Made by a program: the position numbers and the translations under genes. A stretch of DNA of 64,000 nt from an uncultured Opitutia bacterium (GTDB lineage: Bacteria; Verrucomicrobiota; Verrucomicrobiia; Opitutales; UBA953): the NCBI GenBank assembly GCA_903913915.1, contig CAIWNE010000134.1, forward strand, positions 1-64,000, written 5' to 3'. Positions 7,794 through 16,670 of this stretch are shown one piece after another; the stretch's first letter is position 1; each line of letters opens with the position of its first letter. The notes below the pieces were generated by a model that made no database searches, was not told the origin of the DNA, and worked only from the letters and a program-made list of their open reading frames with translations.

Positions 7794-8942
7794 TCAGACG
7801 CCGCCGAAGTGGCCTTCGTCGACTTCCAGCGGTTCGCCGCCGGAGATGTGCAGGGGTTCGCCCATCGGCGACTGGTCGTTCTTCCAGACTTCGACGGTGG
7901 CCGGGGCCTCGGGATCCGGCGAGACCCACTGCCAGCGGCCGATGCCAAGGAAGCTCATCGGCACGCCCTTGTCCTGGCTGAGGCCGGGACCGGTGCCGCG
8001 GACGAACGGCTTGTTGCCGATGCCGATCATGAGGTTGACGATGAGCGCGGTGCCCGAACCGGCGGCGCCGGACGGAGCCTCGGGCGCGGCCACGACAGGC
8101 GCGGCTTCGACCTCCTCTTCTTCGATCTCCTCGATGACTTCCTCCTCCGCGGGGGCTTCGTCTTCTTCGGCTGACACAGACACGGCCTCCGTCTCCGGCG
8201 CCGTCACGGACGGGCTGCTAGGAGCGGAGGCCACCGGAGGGTTTGCGCGGAGCTCGCGTACCTCTTCGCGGATGGACTCCAGGGATTCTTCGACCTTGTC
8301 GACGGACTTCTCGGCCTGCTTGGCGGCCTTCCTGATCTCGTCGCGAACGGACTTAAGTTCGGCTTCGAGCACCTGGGCGGCCTCGGCCTTCGCCTTGCCC
8401 GCGGCTTCCGCGGCCTCGTCGGCGTCGGCGACCACGGCGCGCACGGTCGTGGCCAGCGCATCGACCTTCTCGGCGAGTTCGTCGACCGCCTCGGTCGACT
8501 GGGCCGCGGCGGCGGCCTCCTGCAGCTTCTTCTCCAGCGCGGAGACCGAGGCCTTGAGCGCGTTGATCTCGGAGGAAGCGCGCTGCGCGACCGCGGCGAC
8601 CGCGGCCTCGGCGGCCTTCTGGGAGGTCATCTCCACCTCGGCGATGCGCCGGCTGAGGGCTTCGTTGCCCGCGCGGACGTTGTCGCGCTGCAGGTCGATC
8701 TCCTCGGCGAGCTTGGCGCGGAGACGGGCCTGCTCGGCCTGGCGTTCGGCCTTGCTGCCGCCGTCCTTCATGACCGGGATCACCACGATCAGCGAGGCGA
8801 CGAGGATCGAGCAGATGACGAGGAACGTGTCCAAGCCGTCACGCTTGTCGGGCATCACGATCAGGATCGCGATCACCGCGATCAGGTCGGCGGCGACCAG
8901 GAACCATTTTTCTTTGAGCAGCTTCTCGAGTTCGCGGTTCAT
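7794..8942 (-). CDS. Membrane-anchored coiled-coil protein, unknown
   Basis: 382 residues in three parts. An N-terminal hairpin of two membrane helices (about residues 12-30 and 38-58) is followed by a long Ala/Glu/Lys coiled coil (about 63-235), then a very acidic, Pro/Ala/Glu linker with EEEVIEEIEEEEVE. The C-terminal ~95 residues look globular (LIVNLMIGIGNKPFVRG...FLGIGRWQWVSPDPEA...VEVWKNDQ) and may be a small beta domain. The pattern suggests a scaffold linking the inner membrane to a soluble partner. No known family is recognised. It is followed 1 nt later by an exported protein and preceded by trpS. Confidence 0.65.
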   Translation of the reverse strand: MNRELEKLLKEKWFLVAADLIAVIAILIVMPDKRDGLDTFLVICSILVASLIVVIPVMKDGGSKAERQAEQARLRAKLAEEIDLQRDNVRAGNEALSRRIAEVEMTSQKAAEAAVAAVAQRASSEINALKASVSALEKKLQEAAAAAQSTEAVDELAEKVDALATTVRAVVADADEAAEAAGKAKAEAAQVLEAELKSVRDEIRKAAKQAEKSVDKVEESLESIREEVRELRANPPVASAPSSPSVTAPETEAVSVSAEEDEAPAEEEVIEEIEEEEVEAAPVVAAPEAPSGAAGSGTALIVNLMIGIGNKPFVRGTGPGLSQDKGVPMSFLGIGRWQWVSPDPEAPATVEVWKNDQSPMGEPLHISGGEPLEVDEGHFGGV

Positions 8943-8968
8943 GTCGGGGTATGGGGTAAGGAGGATGA

Positions 8969-9988
8969 TCAGCGCGGACGCTCGACGAAGCCGACCTTGC
9001 GGTTGACCTTGGAAAGCGTGCGGAAGGCGGTCGCCTGGGCCTGCTCGGCGCCGGACTTGAAGATGCGGTCGAGTTCGGCGCGGTCCTTGATGAGCTCGTC
9101 GTAGCGAACGCGGACGGGGTCGAGCGTCGCGACGACGGCATCGGCGACAGCCTTCTTGAAGTCGCCGTAACCCTTGCCGGCGAATTCGGATTCGAGCGTC
9201 GCGACGGAGCGGCCCGTGCAGGCCGACATGATCGAAAGCAGGTTGGTGACGCCGGGCTTGTCGGGCCCGGAACGGACCTCGGCAGAAGAGTCGGTCACGG
9301 CGGACATGATCTTCTTGCGCACGTCCTCGGGGCGGTCCGTGATGAAGACCGTCGCGGCATGGTTCGGGTCGGACTTCGACATCTTGGACGTCGGATCCTG
9401 CAGGGACATGATACGCGAGCCGACCTTGGAAATGAAGGGCTCGGGCACCTTGAAGGTGTCGGAGTAGCGGTGGTTGAACTTCTCGGCCAGGTCGCGGGCG
9501 AGCTCGAGATGCTGCTTCTGGTCGTCGCCGACCGGGACGAGCGACGCGTTATAGAGCAGGATGTCAGCCGCCATCAGGACCGGGTAGAAGAGCAGGCCGG
9601 CGTCGACGGACTCCTGCTTGCGGGACTTGTCCTTGAACTGGGTCATGCGCTCCAGCTGGCCGAGGGGGCAGATGCAGCCGAGGATCCAGGCGAGCTCGGT
9701 GTGGCCGATGACGTGGGATTGGACGAAAAGACGGCTGCGCGCCGGATCCAGCCCGCAGGCGACGTACTGGGCGAGGCAGGAATAGGTGTTGTCCCGGAGC
9801 TGGGCGGGGACGTAGGGCACCGTGATGGCGTGCTGGTCGACGATGCCGAAGTAGCACTCGTTATCGTCCTGCATCCGGCCCCAGTTGAGGACGGCTCCGA
9901 GGTAATTGCCAAGGTGAAGGCGACCGGTCGGCTGGGCACAGGTCAGCACCACGGGCTTGGCGGGCTTTTTTTCGCTAGTTTCGCTCAT
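8969..9988 (-). CDS. trpS: Tryptophanyl-tRNA synthetase
   Basis: TrpRS (339 residues) activates tryptophan and charges tRNA-Trp. The class I signatures are clear: GRLHLGNYLGA (HIGH) near residue 22 and SKMSKSDPN (KMSKS) near residue 205. FYPVLMAADILLYNASLVPVGDDQKQH is the strongly conserved central block of bacterial TrpRS. An N-terminal stretch SETSEKKPAK precedes the fold. It is transcribed away from mscS; 26 nt separate its stop from the next minus-strand gene. Confidence 0.97.
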   Translation of the reverse strand: MSETSEKKPAKPVVLTCAQPTGRLHLGNYLGAVLNWGRMQDDNECYFGIVDQHAITVPYVPAQLRDNTYSCLAQYVACGLDPARSRLFVQSHVIGHTELAWILGCICPLGQLERMTQFKDKSRKQESVDAGLLFYPVLMAADILLYNASLVPVGDDQKQHLELARDLAEKFNHRYSDTFKVPEPFISKVGSRIMSLQDPTSKMSKSDPNHAATVFITDRPEDVRKKIMSAVTDSSAEVRSGPDKPGVTNLLSIMSACTGRSVATLESEFAGKGYGDFKKAVADAVVATLDPVRVRYDELIKDRAELDRIFKSGAEQAQATAFRTLSKVNRKVGFVERPR

Positions 9989-10051
9989 TCCGGTCCCCCA
10001 GCGTGGCGAGGGGGCCGTCCCGCATCAAGCGGATTGGAGACTCGGTGACGC

Positions 10052-10080
10052 TTGAAAAGCGGGAGTCGTCCGCCTAGATA
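10052..10080 (+). promoter_or_regulatory. Candidate promoter for mscS
   Basis: TTGAAA at 10052-10057, exactly 17 nt, then TAGATA at 10075-10080. The ATG at 10106 lies 25 nt further on. Spacing and position are right; the -10 is imperfect. Confidence 0.4.
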
Positions 10081-10105
10081 GCACCTCGCCCAAATCGTCC
10101 CCGTC

Positions 10106-11251
10106 ATGCCCTTCGCCCAAGTCGCCCCCCTCGTCGCCCCCGCGCCCGCCGTCACCCCGGCGGCCGCGCCGGCCGATTACTTCATCATCGGCGACCTTCA
10201 CAAGGTGGTGGCCAAGGCCCCGGAGGACTGGAGCAACATCATCATCCATGCCGTGGGCTACGTCGCCGTCGCCTACCTCGCCGGCTGGGCCGCCAAGAAG
10301 ATCATGCGCTGGATCTCGACGAAGTTCGGCGACAGCCCGATCGCCGAAGCGACCGTCGCCGGCATCGGCAAGGCCCTGCCTTTCATCCTGCCGGCCTACA
10401 CCCTGCTCTTCCTGCTCAAGGACAACAAGCCCTACCTCGCCCACATCGGCTGGCTGAACTTCGCCGCGGTCGGCGGCACCTTCCTCTGCTCCATCGCGCA
10501 CACCGCCGCCGTGTTCTACCTGATGGCGATCCCGATCGCCTGGGCCAAGAAGATCGCCGACCAGACCGAGAACAAGCTCGACGACATCCTCGTGCCCATG
10601 TTCGCCACGGTCGTCCGGATCACCGTCATCCTCGTCGGCGCGTTCAAGGCCATCTCGATCGTCGACCCCAAGTCTTCCGATGCGATCCTCGGCCTGCTGG
10701 CCGGCGCGGTCGTCGGCCTGGCCTTCGCCTCCCAGGACACGATCAAGAACGTCTTCGGCGCGGTCATGCTCATCATCGACCAGCCCTTCACGCTGGGCGA
10801 CCTCATCAACATCGGCACGCATGAAGGCAAGGTTGAGTCGCTCGGCCTGCGTTCGACGACGATCGTGATGCTGGACGGCCAGCGTCTGGTGGTGCCGAAC
10901 AGCGACCTGGCCACGCGCTCGATCGTCAACATCACCCGCCGCGACTTCATCCGCGCCCAGGACCTCGTGCACCTCGAGGTCAACACGCCGGCCGAGAAGG
11001 TCCGCGAGGCGGTCGCGATCGTCCGCGAACTGCTCGCCAACCACGAAGGCATCCAGCCCAGCCACCCGCCGCTCGTGCACGTGACCGAATTCTCCGACTG
11101 GTCCGTCAACATCCGCCTGATGTACTGGTACCACCCCGCCTCGCCCGCCAAGCAGCTGGAATTCAACCAGAAGCTGATCATCCAGATCTCCGAACGGCTC
11201 CAGAAGGCGGACATCCGCCTCGCCGTCATGGGCACCCCGCAGAACCGCTGA
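10106..11251 (+). CDS. Mechanosensitive ion channel, MscS family
   Basis: A 381-residue inner-membrane channel that opens under membrane tension to release solutes on osmotic downshock. After an Ala/Pro-rich N-terminus come several membrane helices, then the conserved MscS pore and beta domain: LAGAVVGLAFASQDTIKN with the Ala/Gly pore helix, PFTLGDLINIG, and VVPNSDLATRSIVNITRR. The C-terminal alpha/beta domain carries VHLEVNTPAEKVREAV. It starts at ATG 10106 without a Shine-Dalgarno sequence and is followed 11 nt later by an ABC ATPase gene, so it may be cotranscribed with that cassette. Confidence 0.93.
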   Translation: MPFAQVAPLVAPAPAVTPAAAPADYFIIGDLHKVVAKAPEDWSNIIIHAVGYVAVAYLAGWAAKKIMRWISTKFGDSPIAEATVAGIGKALPFILPAYTLLFLLKDNKPYLAHIGWLNFAAVGGTFLCSIAHTAAVFYLMAIPIAWAKKIADQTENKLDDILVPMFATVVRITVILVGAFKAISIVDPKSSDAILGLLAGAVVGLAFASQDTIKNVFGAVMLIIDQPFTLGDLINIGTHEGKVESLGLRSTTIVMLDGQRLVVPNSDLATRSIVNITRRDFIRAQDLVHLEVNTPAEKVREAVAIVRELLANHEGIQPSHPPLVHVTEFSDWSVNIRLMYWYHPASPAKQLEFNQKLIIQISERLQKADIRLAVMGTPQNR

Positions 11252-11262
11252 CCCTTTTCGCC

Positions 11263-11967
11263 ATGCCCCTCATCGAAGCCAAGAACCTCTCCAAGTCCTA
11301 CGGCGCCATCCGCGCCGTACGCGACGTCTCCTTCGCCGTCGACCGCGGCGAGGTCGTCGCCTTCCTCGGGCCCAACGGCGCCGGGAAGTCCACCACGATG
11401 AAGATGCTCACCGGACATCTCCGCGCCGACGAAGGCGCCGCGACGATCGCGGGCTTCGACGTCGCCGACCAGGCCGTCCAAGCCAAGCAGCACCTAGGCT
11501 ACTCGCCCGAAGGCGCGCCGGCCTACGGCGAGATGACCGTCCGCGAATTCCTCCGCTTCGCCGCCGACCTCCGCGGCCTGGCCGACCCGGCCGAAAGCGT
11601 CCGCAAGACGCTCGACCTCTGCCGCCTGAACGAAGTGGCCGCGCAGAACATCGACACGCTCTCCAAGGGCTATCGCATGCGGGTGGGCTTCGCCCAGGCC
11701 GTCATCCATGACCCAGCGGCGCTCATCCTCGACGAACCCACCGACGGCCTCGACCCGAACCAGAAGTTCGAGGTCCGCCGCATCCTGAAGGAGATGGCCG
11801 CCCGCAAGGCCGTCATCGTCTCGACCCACATCCTCGAGGAAGTCGGCGAACTCTGCACCCGCGTCATCGTGATCGCGAAGGGCGAGGTCCGCTGCGACGA
11901 GTCGCGCGAGAAGGTGCTCGCCCGCGGCTCCGACCTCAACGCCGTCTTCCGCCAGCTCACCGCCTAA
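11263..11967 (+). CDS. ABC transporter ATP-binding protein (GldA-like)
   Basis: The 234-residue ATPase has a Walker A (GPNGAGKSTTMK), a signature-type LSKGYRMRVGFAQ, and Walker B (ALILDEPTDGLDPNQ) followed by a switch His in VSTHILEE. The layout with an ABC-2 permease and a GldG-type protein next to it is that of the GldAFG transporters first named from gliding bacteroidetes, which are also common in non-gliding bacteria. The substrate is unknown. It is the first gene of a tight four-gene run (spacings of 10, 15 and 6 nt). Confidence 0.93.
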   Translation: MPLIEAKNLSKSYGAIRAVRDVSFAVDRGEVVAFLGPNGAGKSTTMKMLTGHLRADEGAATIAGFDVADQAVQAKQHLGYSPEGAPAYGEMTVREFLRFAADLRGLADPAESVRKTLDLCRLNEVAAQNIDTLSKGYRMRVGFAQAVIHDPAALILDEPTDGLDPNQKFEVRRILKEMAARKAVIVSTHILEEVGELCTRVIVIAKGEVRCDESREKVLARGSDLNAVFRQLTA

Positions 11968-11977
11968 CCTTACCGTC

Positions 11978-12736
11978 ATGTCCTCGTCCGAAAATCCCTC
12001 CTCCCCCGGCCTCAAGCCCTTCGCGGCGATGGTCCGCCGCGAGTTCGCCGGCTACTTCCGCACGCCGCTCGCGTACGTCTTCCTCGCCGTCTTCAACGCC
12101 TTCGCGGTGTCCCTGGCGTTCTTCGTCGGAGGCCTCTATGAGTCCGGCATCGCCAGCCTCGACCGCTTCTTCCTCTACCACCCGTGGCTCTGGGCGTTCC
12201 TCGCTCCCGCCGCCGGCGCCCGACTCTGGGCGGAAGAACGCCGCCAAGGCACGATCGAGCTGCTGCTCACCTGGCCGATCACGGTCTGGCAGGCCGCGCT
12301 CGGCAAGTTCCTCGCCGCCTGGCTCTTCCTCGCCTGCGCGTTGCTGATGACCGTCCCCGTCGCCCTCACCGTCGGCTGGCTCGGCGAACCCGACTGGGGC
12401 GTGATCGTCGCCGGCTACGCCGGCTCGCTGCTCTGCGCCGGCGCCTGCCTCGGCATCGCCGCCATCGCCTCCGCGCTCACCCGCAGCCAGGTCATCGCCT
12501 TCGTGACGGGCTTCCTCGCCTGCTTCGTCCTCGTGCTCGTCGGCTACGGCGTGTTCGACGAGCTGCTCGCCGGCGCCCTCGGCTCGGGCGGGGTCGACGA
12601 GATCCGTCGCCTCGGCCTGTGGCGCAACCTCGAACCCTTCACGCTCGGGCTCATCGACGTCCGGCCGATCGCCTACTTCCTCTCGGTGGCGTTCGCCGGC
12701 CTCGGACTGAGCACCATCATCGTCGAACGCCGCTAA
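11978..12736 (+). CDS. ABC-2 type permease (GldF-like)
   Basis: 252 residues, six predicted membrane helices. The N-terminal FAAMVRREFAGYFRTPLAYVF is typical of ABC-2/GldF permeases, as is the RLWAEERRQGTIELLLTWP segment, the cytoplasmic coupling region that meets the ATPase. It lies between the ATPase and GldG-like genes and presumably forms the channel. Starts at ATG 11978 after the short spacer ccttaccgtc, with no clear ribosome site. Confidence 0.9.
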   Translation: MSSSENPSSPGLKPFAAMVRREFAGYFRTPLAYVFLAVFNAFAVSLAFFVGGLYESGIASLDRFFLYHPWLWAFLAPAAGARLWAEERRQGTIELLLTWPITVWQAALGKFLAAWLFLACALLMTVPVALTVGWLGEPDWGVIVAGYAGSLLCAGACLGIAAIASALTRSQVIAFVTGFLACFVLVLVGYGVFDELLAGALGSGGVDEIRRLGLWRNLEPFTLGLIDVRPIAYFLSVAFAGLGLSTIIVERR

Positions 12737-12751
12737 CCGGAAACTACCGCC

Positions 12752-14656
12752 ATGAACCGTTCCCAAGCCCTGCTCGCCGCCTTCGCCGTCCTCGCGGCCG
12801 CGTTCTTCGTCAACCTGATCTCCGGCGCCGTCCCCGCCCGAGCCGACCTCACCGCCGACCGCACCTTCACGCTCTCGTCCGGCTCGAAGCGCATCGTCAC
12901 CAAGCTCGATGAGCCGGTGACGCTGGAATACTTCGTCAGCCGTTCCGACGTGAAGCTGCGCCCCTACCTCGAAAGCTACTCGCGCCGCATCGAGACCCTC
13001 CTGCGCGAATACGTCGCGGCTTCCGGCGGCAAGGTCAGGCTGGTCGTCACCGACCCCCGCCCGGACACGAAGGAAGAACAGCGCGCCCAGCGCCACGGCA
13101 TCTCCGCGATGCGGGCCAGCCAAGGCAACGCCTACCTCGGGCTGACGGCCCAGCAGGCGGACACGGTGAAGGTCCTCCCGATGCTCGACCCTTCGCGCGA
13201 ACGGTTCCTGGAGTTCGACATCTCGAAGCTCATCGCCTCGGCCTCGCGTCTCGAACGCCCGAAGCTCGCCTTCATCAGTTCGCTGCCGATCAGCAACCAG
13301 ATGCCGCAAGGCGGCGAACAGCAGGCCGGCCCCGCCGACTTCCTGCTGGCCGAACTCGGCCAGACGTTCGAGGTGATCACCCTCAACACGACGGCGAACG
13401 AACTGCCGAAGGACGTCGCGGTCGTGGCGCTCGTGCACGCCCATCACATCGACGAGCAGCTCGCCTACGCGGTAGACCAGTTCCTGCTGAACGGCGGGCC
13501 GGTCTTCGCGGCCGTCGACCCGCTGTCGCGCATCCAGAAATTCCAGCAGGGCAACATGCCCTTCATGATGGCGCCGATGGCCATGACGGCCTCCAGCGAC
13601 CCCGCCCTGCTCCGCGCCTGGGGCGTCAACGTCGACATGGACGCGATCGTCGGCGACGCCGCCAGCTCGGTGGCGATCCGCAGTTCGCGCGGCGACCCCG
13701 TCCAATACCAGCCGGCCTTCGCCGCCACCGGCGCCGCCTTCTCCAAGGATTCGCCGCTCACGACCGACCTCCGCGAGGTGGCCTTCATGGAGCCCGGCGC
13801 GATCAGCCTGATCTCCGGCGCCGAGAAGCGCCTGAAGCTCGAACCGCTCATCACCATGAGCGGCGCCGGCATGGGCGCCGTCGACGCCCTCTCGGCCAGC
13901 GCCGGCCCCTTCGAGAAGGTCGCCCTCGCCTTCAAGGCCGACGGCAAGTCCCGCGTCCTGGTCGCTTCGGTCACCGGCGACTTCGTCTCGGCCTTCCCCA
14001 AGGGCGCCCCGCCCGCCCCCAAGCCCGAACCGACGCCTCCGGGCCAGCCGCCCAAGCCCGTCGCCAAGCCCCTGCCCGGACCGCACCTCGCGGCGAGCAA
14101 GAAGCCCGGCCGCCTCTTCGTCGTCGCCGACTCCGACTTCATGATGGACCCGTTCACGGTGCGCCAGCGCCAGGTCGGCGGACAGGCCGCGATGGAACCC
14201 ATCAACGACAACCTCGGATTCGTCGTCAGCGCCCTCGAGACGCTCGGCGGCAGCGACGAGCTCGTGAGCCTGCGCTCAAAGGGCACCTCGCTCCGACCCT
14301 TCAAGAAGGTCCAGGAACTCGAACGCGTCGCCCAGCTCCGCTACCAGGCCAAGCTCGACGAGATCGAACGTCGCCTCGAGGAGGCCAACACGAAGATCTC
14401 CGACCTCTCCAAGCAGGGTGGCGGCGTCACGGCCAAGGGCATCGTGATCACGCCCGAGATGCAGCGTGAGATCGAGAAGTTCCAGGTCGAGGCCGACAAG
14501 CTCTCGGAGGAACGTCGCGTCATCCGCCGCGGCCTCAGCGAGGACGTCAATTCGCTCGGCCGACGCCTCCAGGTGCTGAACCTGCTCGCGGGCCCCGCGC
14601 TCGCCCTGCTCTTCGGCCTCCTCTACACCCTGGCCCGCCGCCGCAAGCTTTCGTAA
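12752..14656 (+). CDS. GldG-family auxiliary ABC transporter protein
   Basis: 634 residues anchored by an N-terminal helix (AAFAVLAAAFFVNLI) and a C-terminal helix (LLAGPALALLFGLLYTLARRRK). Between them is the large extracytoplasmic region seen in GldG/DUF4350-like proteins: the start DLTADRTFTLSSGSKRIVTKLDEPVTLEYFVS is diagnostic, and later residues (VYAVDQFLLNGGPVFAAVDP-type) resemble a GATase-like fold. A Pro-rich patch lies near residue 420, and a coiled coil at 525-600 precedes the last helix. It probably works with the preceding ATPase and permease; its biochemical role is not established for the family. Confidence 0.88.
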   Translation: MNRSQALLAAFAVLAAAFFVNLISGAVPARADLTADRTFTLSSGSKRIVTKLDEPVTLEYFVSRSDVKLRPYLESYSRRIETLLREYVAASGGKVRLVVTDPRPDTKEEQRAQRHGISAMRASQGNAYLGLTAQQADTVKVLPMLDPSRERFLEFDISKLIASASRLERPKLAFISSLPISNQMPQGGEQQAGPADFLLAELGQTFEVITLNTTANELPKDVAVVALVHAHHIDEQLAYAVDQFLLNGGPVFAAVDPLSRIQKFQQGNMPFMMAPMAMTASSDPALLRAWGVNVDMDAIVGDAASSVAIRSSRGDPVQYQPAFAATGAAFSKDSPLTTDLREVAFMEPGAISLISGAEKRLKLEPLITMSGAGMGAVDALSASAGPFEKVALAFKADGKSRVLVASVTGDFVSAFPKGAPPAPKPEPTPPGQPPKPVAKPLPGPHLAASKKPGRLFVVADSDFMMDPFTVRQRQVGGQAAMEPINDNLGFVVSALETLGGSDELVSLRSKGTSLRPFKKVQELERVAQLRYQAKLDEIERRLEEANTKISDLSKQGGGVTAKGIVITPEMQREIEKFQVEADKLSEERRVIRRGLSEDVNSLGRRLQVLNLLAGPALALLFGLLYTLARRRKLS

Positions 14657-14662
14657 TCCGCC

Positions 14663-15691
14663 ATGCGCAATAAGAACCTGCTCATCGCCACCCTCGTCCT
14701 CGGACTGCTCGCCTTCGCGGCGATCCGCCTGACCCGCGAAGCGCCTAAGGCCGAGGCCGACAAGAAGCCGCTCGTCGAGGCCGCCCTGCTCGACGGGGCG
14801 AAGTCGCTCGCGATCAAGGCCAACAACAAGAGCGTGACGCTCGAGAAGACGGCAGAAGGCTGGACGGTGAAGGAAAAGTTCGGCCTCCCGGCCGAGATCG
14901 AGAACCGCCTGCTCCCCCTCATCCGCGGCCTGCAGAAGGCAAACAACTTCGGCCAGCTCACCGCCAACCCGAAGCGCCTCGAGAAGCTCGGCCTCGCCGA
15001 CTCCTCGCTGACGCTCGTCGGCGCGGACGGGAAGCCGGTGACGATCCAGTTCGGCAAGCAGACCGAAGACGGCCTCGGCGCCAGCGCCCGCCTGACGGGA
15101 CAGGAGTTCGCGATCCGCACCGACTTCACCGGCTACCTCGAAGGCGACCCGACCTCGTGGGTCGACTTCACGCTGTTCGCCGCCAAGCCGGCCGACATCA
15201 AGGCGATCTCCTTCGAGTGGAAGGACGGCAAGGCCGAGTTCGCCCGCAAGGCGCAAGGCGCCCCCTTCGAAGGCAAGGGCGGACAGGCCGTGGAAGACAT
15301 CGTCTCGACGCTCGCGACGGTCCGCGCCGCCGATGCCGTCGCCCTCGACGACAAGGACGTCGCGAAGGCGGCTCGCTCCTCACAGGTGAAGCTCGCGCTC
15401 TTCGACGGCTCTTCGGTGACGCTCACGTTCGCGAAGCTCGCGGGCACTTCGCCCAACGACCAGGGCAAGACCTTCGTGAAGCTCGATCACTCAGACCCGA
15501 AGCACCCGTCCCACGCCTCCGCGAAGAAGGCGGCCTTCGTCGCCGCCGCCTGGCTGGCCGAACAGGTCCCGGCATCGCTGGCCGACTTCAAGAAGGCGCA
15601 GCAGCCCGCGCCGGAACCGGCCGCGCCGACGATCCAGATTCCCGGCCCCGCACCGGCGATCATCACTTCGCCCGAGATTAAGGTCAAATAA
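14663..15691 (+). CDS. DUF4340 domain protein
   Basis: 342 residues with one N-terminal membrane helix (KNLLIATLVLGLLAFAAIRL) and repeated units of the DUF4340 type: a hydrophobic strand, then VTLEKTAEGWTVKEKFGLPAE and TLVGADGKPVTIQFGKQ. The C-terminus is Pro/Ala-rich. DUF4340 proteins are often the last gene of GldAFG cassettes, as here, 6 nt after the GldG-like gene. It probably sits on the periplasmic face as part of the complex. A strong terminator follows 12 nt after the stop. Confidence 0.88.
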   Translation: MRNKNLLIATLVLGLLAFAAIRLTREAPKAEADKKPLVEAALLDGAKSLAIKANNKSVTLEKTAEGWTVKEKFGLPAEIENRLLPLIRGLQKANNFGQLTANPKRLEKLGLADSSLTLVGADGKPVTIQFGKQTEDGLGASARLTGQEFAIRTDFTGYLEGDPTSWVDFTLFAAKPADIKAISFEWKDGKAEFARKAQGAPFEGKGGQAVEDIVSTLATVRAADAVALDDKDVAKAARSSQVKLALFDGSSVTLTFAKLAGTSPNDQGKTFVKLDHSDPKHPSHASAKKAAFVAAAWLAEQVPASLADFKKAQQPAPEPAAPTIQIPGPAPAIITSPEIKVK

Positions 15692-15703
15692 GGGCGCTTT
15701 CGC

Positions 15704-15737
15704 AAAAGCCCTTGCCTCCCGAGGCGAGGGCTTTTTT
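15704..15737 (+). terminator. Rho-independent terminator after the GldAFG/DUF4340 operon
   Basis: AAAAGCCCTTGCCTC pairs with GAGGCGAGGGCTTTT with one internal mismatch, followed by a T-run. It ends 13 nt before the ATG of nuoA. Confidence 0.92.
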
Positions 15738-15750
15738 GTATCTGTCTCCG

Positions 15751-16143
15751 ATGGCCGCCGCCGAATCCCAGTCCCTCAGCACCTACCTGCCCGCCCTCGT
15801 GCAGGTAGCCCTAGGCCTCTCGATCCCCGCGGTCATCCTGATCGCCAGCCACGTCTTCGGCCAGCGCGCCAAGGGCAACTACATCAAGGACAAGGCCTAC
15901 GAATGCGGCCTGCCGATGGAAGGAAAGCCCCACCCACGCTTCGCCGTGAAATTCTACGTGACGGCGATGCTGTTCATCCTGTTCGACATCGAAGTCGTCT
16001 TCCTCGTGCCTTGGGCCCTCGTCTACCGCGAATTCCTGGCCGCCGGCATCGCCATCACCGCCGCCACCGCAGCCTTCCTCGGCGTCCTCGTGCTCGGCCT
16101 CGCCTACGAGTTCAAGCGCGGCGCGCTGGAGTGGGAGAAGTAA
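15751..16143 (+). CDS. nuoA: NADH-quinone oxidoreductase subunit A
   Basis: A 130-residue three-helix membrane protein. The diagnostic loop KAYECGLPMEGKPHPRFAVK and the second helix FILFDIEVVFLVPWA are those of NuoA/NdhC, which lies at the junction between the membrane arm and quinone site of complex I. I choose ATG 15751 (MAAAESQ) because the longer TTG start at 15712 lies inside the terminator stem. NuoB and the rest of complex I are not within this window: the next gene is a DUF5684 protein. A split nuo locus is the simplest view, with the other subunits elsewhere. Confidence 0.92.
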   Translation: MAAAESQSLSTYLPALVQVALGLSIPAVILIASHVFGQRAKGNYIKDKAYECGLPMEGKPHPRFAVKFYVTAMLFILFDIEVVFLVPWALVYREFLAAGIAITAATAAFLGVLVLGLAYEFKRGALEWEK

Positions 16144-16171
16144 GCCTCCGGAGGTTGCTTAAAAACAGGCT

Positions 16172-16191
16172 GGCGGAAGATTTCTTCCGCC
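16172..16191. other. Hairpin between nuoA and the DUF5684 gene
   Basis: GGCGGAAG, loop attt, CTTCCGCC: a perfect 8-bp stem with no following T-run. The 10-nt palindrome CCTCCGGAGG lies just before it at 16145-16154. A processing or stability element is possible. Confidence 0.4.
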
Positions 16192-16209
16192 CGTAAGGGT
16201 ATTTCCGCT

Positions 16210-16647
16210 ATGCATCTCCTCACTCCCATCCTGGCCCAAGCTTCCGAAAACAAAGCCGCCATCGGTGCGCTCGCGGCCCTCGGCGCCGTCTTCTTCCTCG
16301 CCATGCTGGCCGTGGCGCTCGTCACCCTCGTCGGCATGTGGAAGGTCTTCACGAAGGCCGGCCAGCCCGGCTGGGCCGTCCTGATCCCGATCTACAATAT
16401 CATCGTCCTGCTGCGCATCGCCGGCCTCCAGTGGTACTGGGTCTTCGCCCCCTTCGTGGCCATCATCCCCATCCTCGGCTGGATCGCCTACATCGTCTGG
16501 GCCGTCTGGGTCCACCACCGCATCTCCACCCGCTTCGGACAAGGCGTCGGCTTCACCGTCGGACTGACCCTGCTCAGCCCGATCTTCTGGCTGATCCTCG
16601 GCTTCGGTTCGGCGAAGTATGTCGGCGAACAGCCTGCCCAGGCCTAA
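16210..16647 (+). CDS. DUF5684 membrane protein
   Basis: 145 residues, about four membrane helices. The segment GMWKVFTKAGQPGWAVLIP with IYNIIVLLRIAG is characteristic of the DUF5684 family, whose members are sometimes annotated as signal-peptidase-I-associated; no catalytic residues are visible. The function is unknown. It has its own terminator. A second, divergent family member lies 90 nt downstream, which looks like an old tandem duplication. Confidence 0.8.
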   Translation: MHLLTPILAQASENKAAIGALAALGAVFFLAMLAVALVTLVGMWKVFTKAGQPGWAVLIPIYNIIVLLRIAGLQWYWVFAPFVAIIPILGWIAYIVWAVWVHHRISTRFGQGVGFTVGLTLLSPIFWLILGFGSAKYVGEQPAQA

Positions 16648-16670
16648 GTTCCGTCGCTTGACCCACAGGA

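Noticed and set aside
11957-14086. 709-codon minus-strand frame opposite the permease and GldG-like genes
   Set aside because: Antisense shadow; no domain or start context.
15712-15750. TTG start for nuoA
   Set aside because: It lies inside a terminator stem; ATG 15751 gives the normal NuoA N-terminus.
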